Origin: Polyangiaceae bacterium
Lineage (GTDB): Bacteria > Myxococcota_A > Polyangia > Polyangiales > Polyangiaceae
Direction: 5' to 3'
NCBI GenBank assembly: GCA_025936115.1
Contig: JAICTZ010000011.1
Coordinates: 124,001-188,000, forward strand
Length of the DNA stretch: 64,000 bases
Part shown: positions 62,131 through 64,000 of the stretch, one piece after another
Position numbering within the stretch: position 1 is the stretch's first letter
How the letters are laid out: each line of letters starts with the position of its first letter
Made by a program: the position numbers and the translations under genes
Notes under the pieces: generated by a model
Databases searched by the model: none
Told to the model about the DNA's origin: nothing
What the model saw: the letters and a program-made list of their open reading frames with translations, nothing else

Positions 62131-62256
62131 GAGTCGAGAGCGAGCCGCGAGTCGAGAGCGAGCCGCGAGTCGAGAGCGAGCCGCGAGTCGAGAGCGAGCC
62201 GCGAGTCGAGAGCGAGCCGCGAGTCGAGAGCGAGCCGCGAGTCGAGAGCGAGCCGC
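62131..62256 (+). repeat. Seven exact tandem copies of an 18-bp unit
   Basis: GAGTCGAGAGCGAGCCGC is repeated seven times without mismatch, followed by GAG of an eighth unit. It lies in non-coding DNA between the broken transposase and the flgL stop. Perfect copies mean recent expansion, and the array should be length-variable. Confidence 0.9.
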
Positions 62257-62330
62257 GAGTTTCTACGAGCGATCGCGAGAAGGTTTGGTCTCGAGAGGGA
62301 GCACGAGCCGAAGCGTCGAGCTTGCCCGCT

Positions 62331-63209
62331 TTAGAACTGAATCAACCCGCCGATATCGAGCACCTTCTTCGCGACGGCGACCGCCTGCTCGAGCGAATTG
62401 CCGAGCGTCACGAGATCCGAATACGCCTGGTACGGGTCGGCGCCCGCGGCCGTTTGTTGGCGCGTTTGGAGCGCCGTCTTGGCCTGCGTCAGGATGTCCT
62501 GCGTTGTTTGCAGGCGGTCGATGCGCATGCCGGCGTCGCTTTGAGCTGCGACGATTTGTTGGCGTGAGGCTTCGAGGCCCGAGAAGGTGTTGGCAACGGC
62601 CGTTTGGTCGTTGGCCGCGAGCGCGGCCTGGAGCTGGTCGAGGTCGTCGAAGACGTTGCGGCCGCCCGCGGACGTGAAGGTGCGCGCGCCGCTGACGTTG
62701 ACGGCCGTGGGCGTGCCGTTGCCGAGGTCGACGACGTGCGCGTCGTCGTCGCCGGAGAAGTTGCCGTTCGCGTCGAAGGGCTGCGCCGAGGTTTGGCTGC
62801 CGGCGAAGAGGAAGCCGGTCTGACCCTTGGTGTTGGCGAGGCCGACGAGTTGGGCCTTGAGTTGTTTGACTTGGTTCGCGAGGTTCGCGCGCGTCGGCGC
62901 GTCGAGCGAGGCGTTCGCGCCTTCTTGCGCGAGCTCGCGGGCGGTCGTGAAAAGGTCGTTGGCCTGCGAGAGTACGCTCTCGGACAGCGAGAGATCGCTC
63001 TCGGCCGTCGAAGCGGCTTTGAGCCCGGCGTCGGTTTGCGCTTGGCTCGCGCGGATGCGGGCGAGCTCGGCGGCGGCCGCCGGGTCGTCGGAGGGCTTGT
63101 TGACGCGGTTGCCCGTGAGCGCGCGATTGGACGCTTCCTGTTGCGCCGCGCTGAGCTGGCCCAGCGTGCGCACCATGTTCGTCTGCCGCATGCCGTCGGT
63201 GACTCTCAT
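62331..63209 (-). CDS. flgL: Flagellar hook-filament junction protein FlgL (HAP3)
   Basis: The 292-residue protein has a flagellin-like N-terminus (MRVTDGMRQTNMVRTLGQL, ALTGNRVNKPSDDPAAA), central GQTGFLFAGSQTSAQPFD and the C-terminal LGNSLEQAVAVAKKVLD, the FlgL pattern. It joins the hook-associated FlgK to the filament. Its ATG overlaps the flgK stop by 4 nt (ATGA), and csrA-fliC would be expected next, but mobile DNA of about 2.1 kb intervenes. Confidence 0.94.
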   Translation of the reverse strand: MRVTDGMRQTNMVRTLGQLSAAQQEASNRALTGNRVNKPSDDPAAAAELARIRASQAQTDAGLKAASTAESDLSLSESVLSQANDLFTTARELAQEGANASLDAPTRANLANQVKQLKAQLVGLANTKGQTGFLFAGSQTSAQPFDANGNFSGDDDAHVVDLGNGTPTAVNVSGARTFTSAGGRNVFDDLDQLQAALAANDQTAVANTFSGLEASRQQIVAAQSDAGMRIDRLQTTQDILTQAKTALQTRQQTAAGADPYQAYSDLVTLGNSLEQAVAVAKKVLDIGGLIQF

Positions 63210-64000
63210 CGGCCCACCGTATCCATGAGCTCGCCGAGGAGTTGATCCACGGTCGAGATCACCTTGGAAGAGGCTTCGTACGCGCGCTGGTACTTGCTGA
63301 GCGCGACCATTTCTTCGTCGAGCGAAACACCGCTCGTCGACTCGCGCGCCGACGTCGCTTGCGCCGCCACGGCGTCGCGGATGGACGCGTCGTCCGCCGC
63401 GGCTTGCTTGCGCGCGCCGACGTCACCGACCAAATCGCCGTACGCCTCGCTCGCGCTGCGGCCGTTGATCGTCGGTAAGCTCGAGAGGCCCGAGAGCAGC
63501 ACGGCGTTGTCCGAGTTGCCGGGGAGTGCCGTCTTGCTGCTCGAGGCGGCGATGGCGTTCGGGTTGCCTGCGACGTCGGCGCTCAGCGCGAGGGCACGCG
63601 CGGCGCCGTCGGCGCTCGGTGTGATACTGAAGAGGTTGCGTCCACCCACGCCGTCGAGGCCGTAACCCGCTTGATGTTGGGTGTTGACGCTCGTGGCGAG
63701 CCCGTACGCGAAATTGTCGAGATTGGTCGCGATCGCGCTGAGATCCGTGTCGCGCGCTTCCTTGATGCCGGCGAGCTTGCCGCCCGTGAGGTAGCGAGTG
63801 ACGTCGGTGCCGGGGCCGCTACCGATCGCGGCGCTGATCTTCATGTTGCCGCTCGTGTCGAGGCCGACGCTCAGGGTGCGCGCCTGAATGCCGTCTACGA
63901 GCGTCGTGCCCGACGACTGCACGAGGATGGTCCCGTTGTCCTGCGGAATGGTCGTCACGTCGACGAGCGGCGCCAGATCGAGCAGCACCTTCGAGCGTTG
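63206..64000 (-). CDS. flgK: Flagellar hook-associated protein FlgK, C-terminal part
   Basis: The visible 264 residues are the C-terminal portion of FlgK; the gene enters from the right edge. Evidence is the stretch TSVNTQHQAGYGLDG and the end GVSLDEEMVALSKYQRAYEA followed by TVDQLLGELMDTV, the conserved FlgK C-terminal helix. FlgK is the first junction protein on the hook. Its stop overlaps flgL. Confidence 0.94.
   Translation of the reverse strand, partial: QRSKVLLDLAPLVDVTTIPQDNGTILVQSSGTTLVDGIQARTLSVGLDTSGNMKISAAIGSGPGTDVTRYLTGGKLAGIKEARDTDLSAIATNLDNFAYGLATSVNTQHQAGYGLDGVGGRNLFSITPSADGAARALALSADVAGNPNAIAASSSKTALPGNSDNAVLLSGLSSLPTINGRSASEAYGDLVGDVGARKQAAADDASIRDAVAAQATSARESTSGVSLDEEMVALSKYQRAYEASSKVISTVDQLLGELMDTVGR

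Noticed and set aside
61754..62677. Plus-strand open frame of 307 codons running from the transposase start into flgL
   Set aside because: Only the first 60 codons resemble IS481; the rest is an 18-bp repeat translated as RERAAS and antisense of flgL. It is called a pseudogene fragment instead.

Overview
The window looks like a chromosomal segment of a high-GC Gram-negative bacterium, most likely a Myxococcota member of the Polyangia type. This rests on general features, not on a marker gene: strong G/C preference at third codon positions, many secreted lipoproteins with a lipobox followed by long Gly/Thr/Ser linkers, a TonB-dependent receptor carrying its own TonB C-terminal domain, and an ECF sigma paired with a DUF1109/NrsF-like anti-sigma. 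No rRNA or tRNA gene was recognised.

Layout. 1-3.3 kb: a heavy-metal RND efflux operon on the minus strand (czcC-czcB-small ORF-czcA; czcA runs off the left edge). 3.4-8.75 kb: the phosphate regulon, a decayed phoB copy followed by phoB-phoR-pstC-pstA-pstB, each joined to the next by a 4-nt overlap; pstS and phoU are not in the window. 8.8-12.7 kb: a TonB-dependent receptor and a coupled lipoprotein. 12.7-15.5 kb: an aminotransferase, a lipoprotein and a small membrane protein. 15.6-23 kb: a peptide/nickel-type ABC importer (oppA-B-C-D ... F) whose oppD-oppF junction is split by a convergent lipoprotein gene and a dispersed repeat. 23-26.4 kb: a MocR/PdxR regulator divergent from a flavin-binding protein, an AhpD-like protein and a DJ-1 protein, with clear operator repeats between them. 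26.5-33.8 kb: a second five-gene Opp/Dpp system in which the binding protein, both permeases and one ATPase carry unusual extra modules. 33.9-43.8 kb: housekeeping and mixed genes (RlmN-like enzyme, PASTA protein, alcohol dehydrogenase, aat, FAD oxidase, Uma2 nuclease, GreA-like factor, NicO metal transporter, ECF sigma/anti-sigma). 43.9-55.1 kb: an MBL-fold lipoprotein, porin + MFS transporter, polysaccharide deacetylase, two SGNH-hydrolase lipoproteins, a VOC protein with a histone-H1-like tail, DUF423 and UspA. 55.5-57.1 kb: TetR and two small unknown genes. 57.1-64 kb: a flagellar filament cluster (flgK-flgL ... csrA-fliC-fliD-fliS) interrupted by mobile-element debris: a REP-associated tyrosine transposase, IS481-type ends and a broken IS481 transposase.

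The most unusual material is the second oligopeptide-importer locus (26.5-33.8 kb). It has a membrane-tethered binding protein, an OppB permease with a roughly 145-residue periplasmic insertion containing a HEAT-like repeat, an OppC permease with two extra membrane segments, and a DppF-type ATPase fused to a membrane anchor plus a pseudopilin (GspG)-like domain. Other points worth following are a dispersed palindromic repeat family (about 591, 16670 and 37931) that might be mobilised by the RAYT, the tandem decayed phoB that keeps a Pho-box-like site, and the insertion of mobile DNA in the flagellar operon where fliW is often found.
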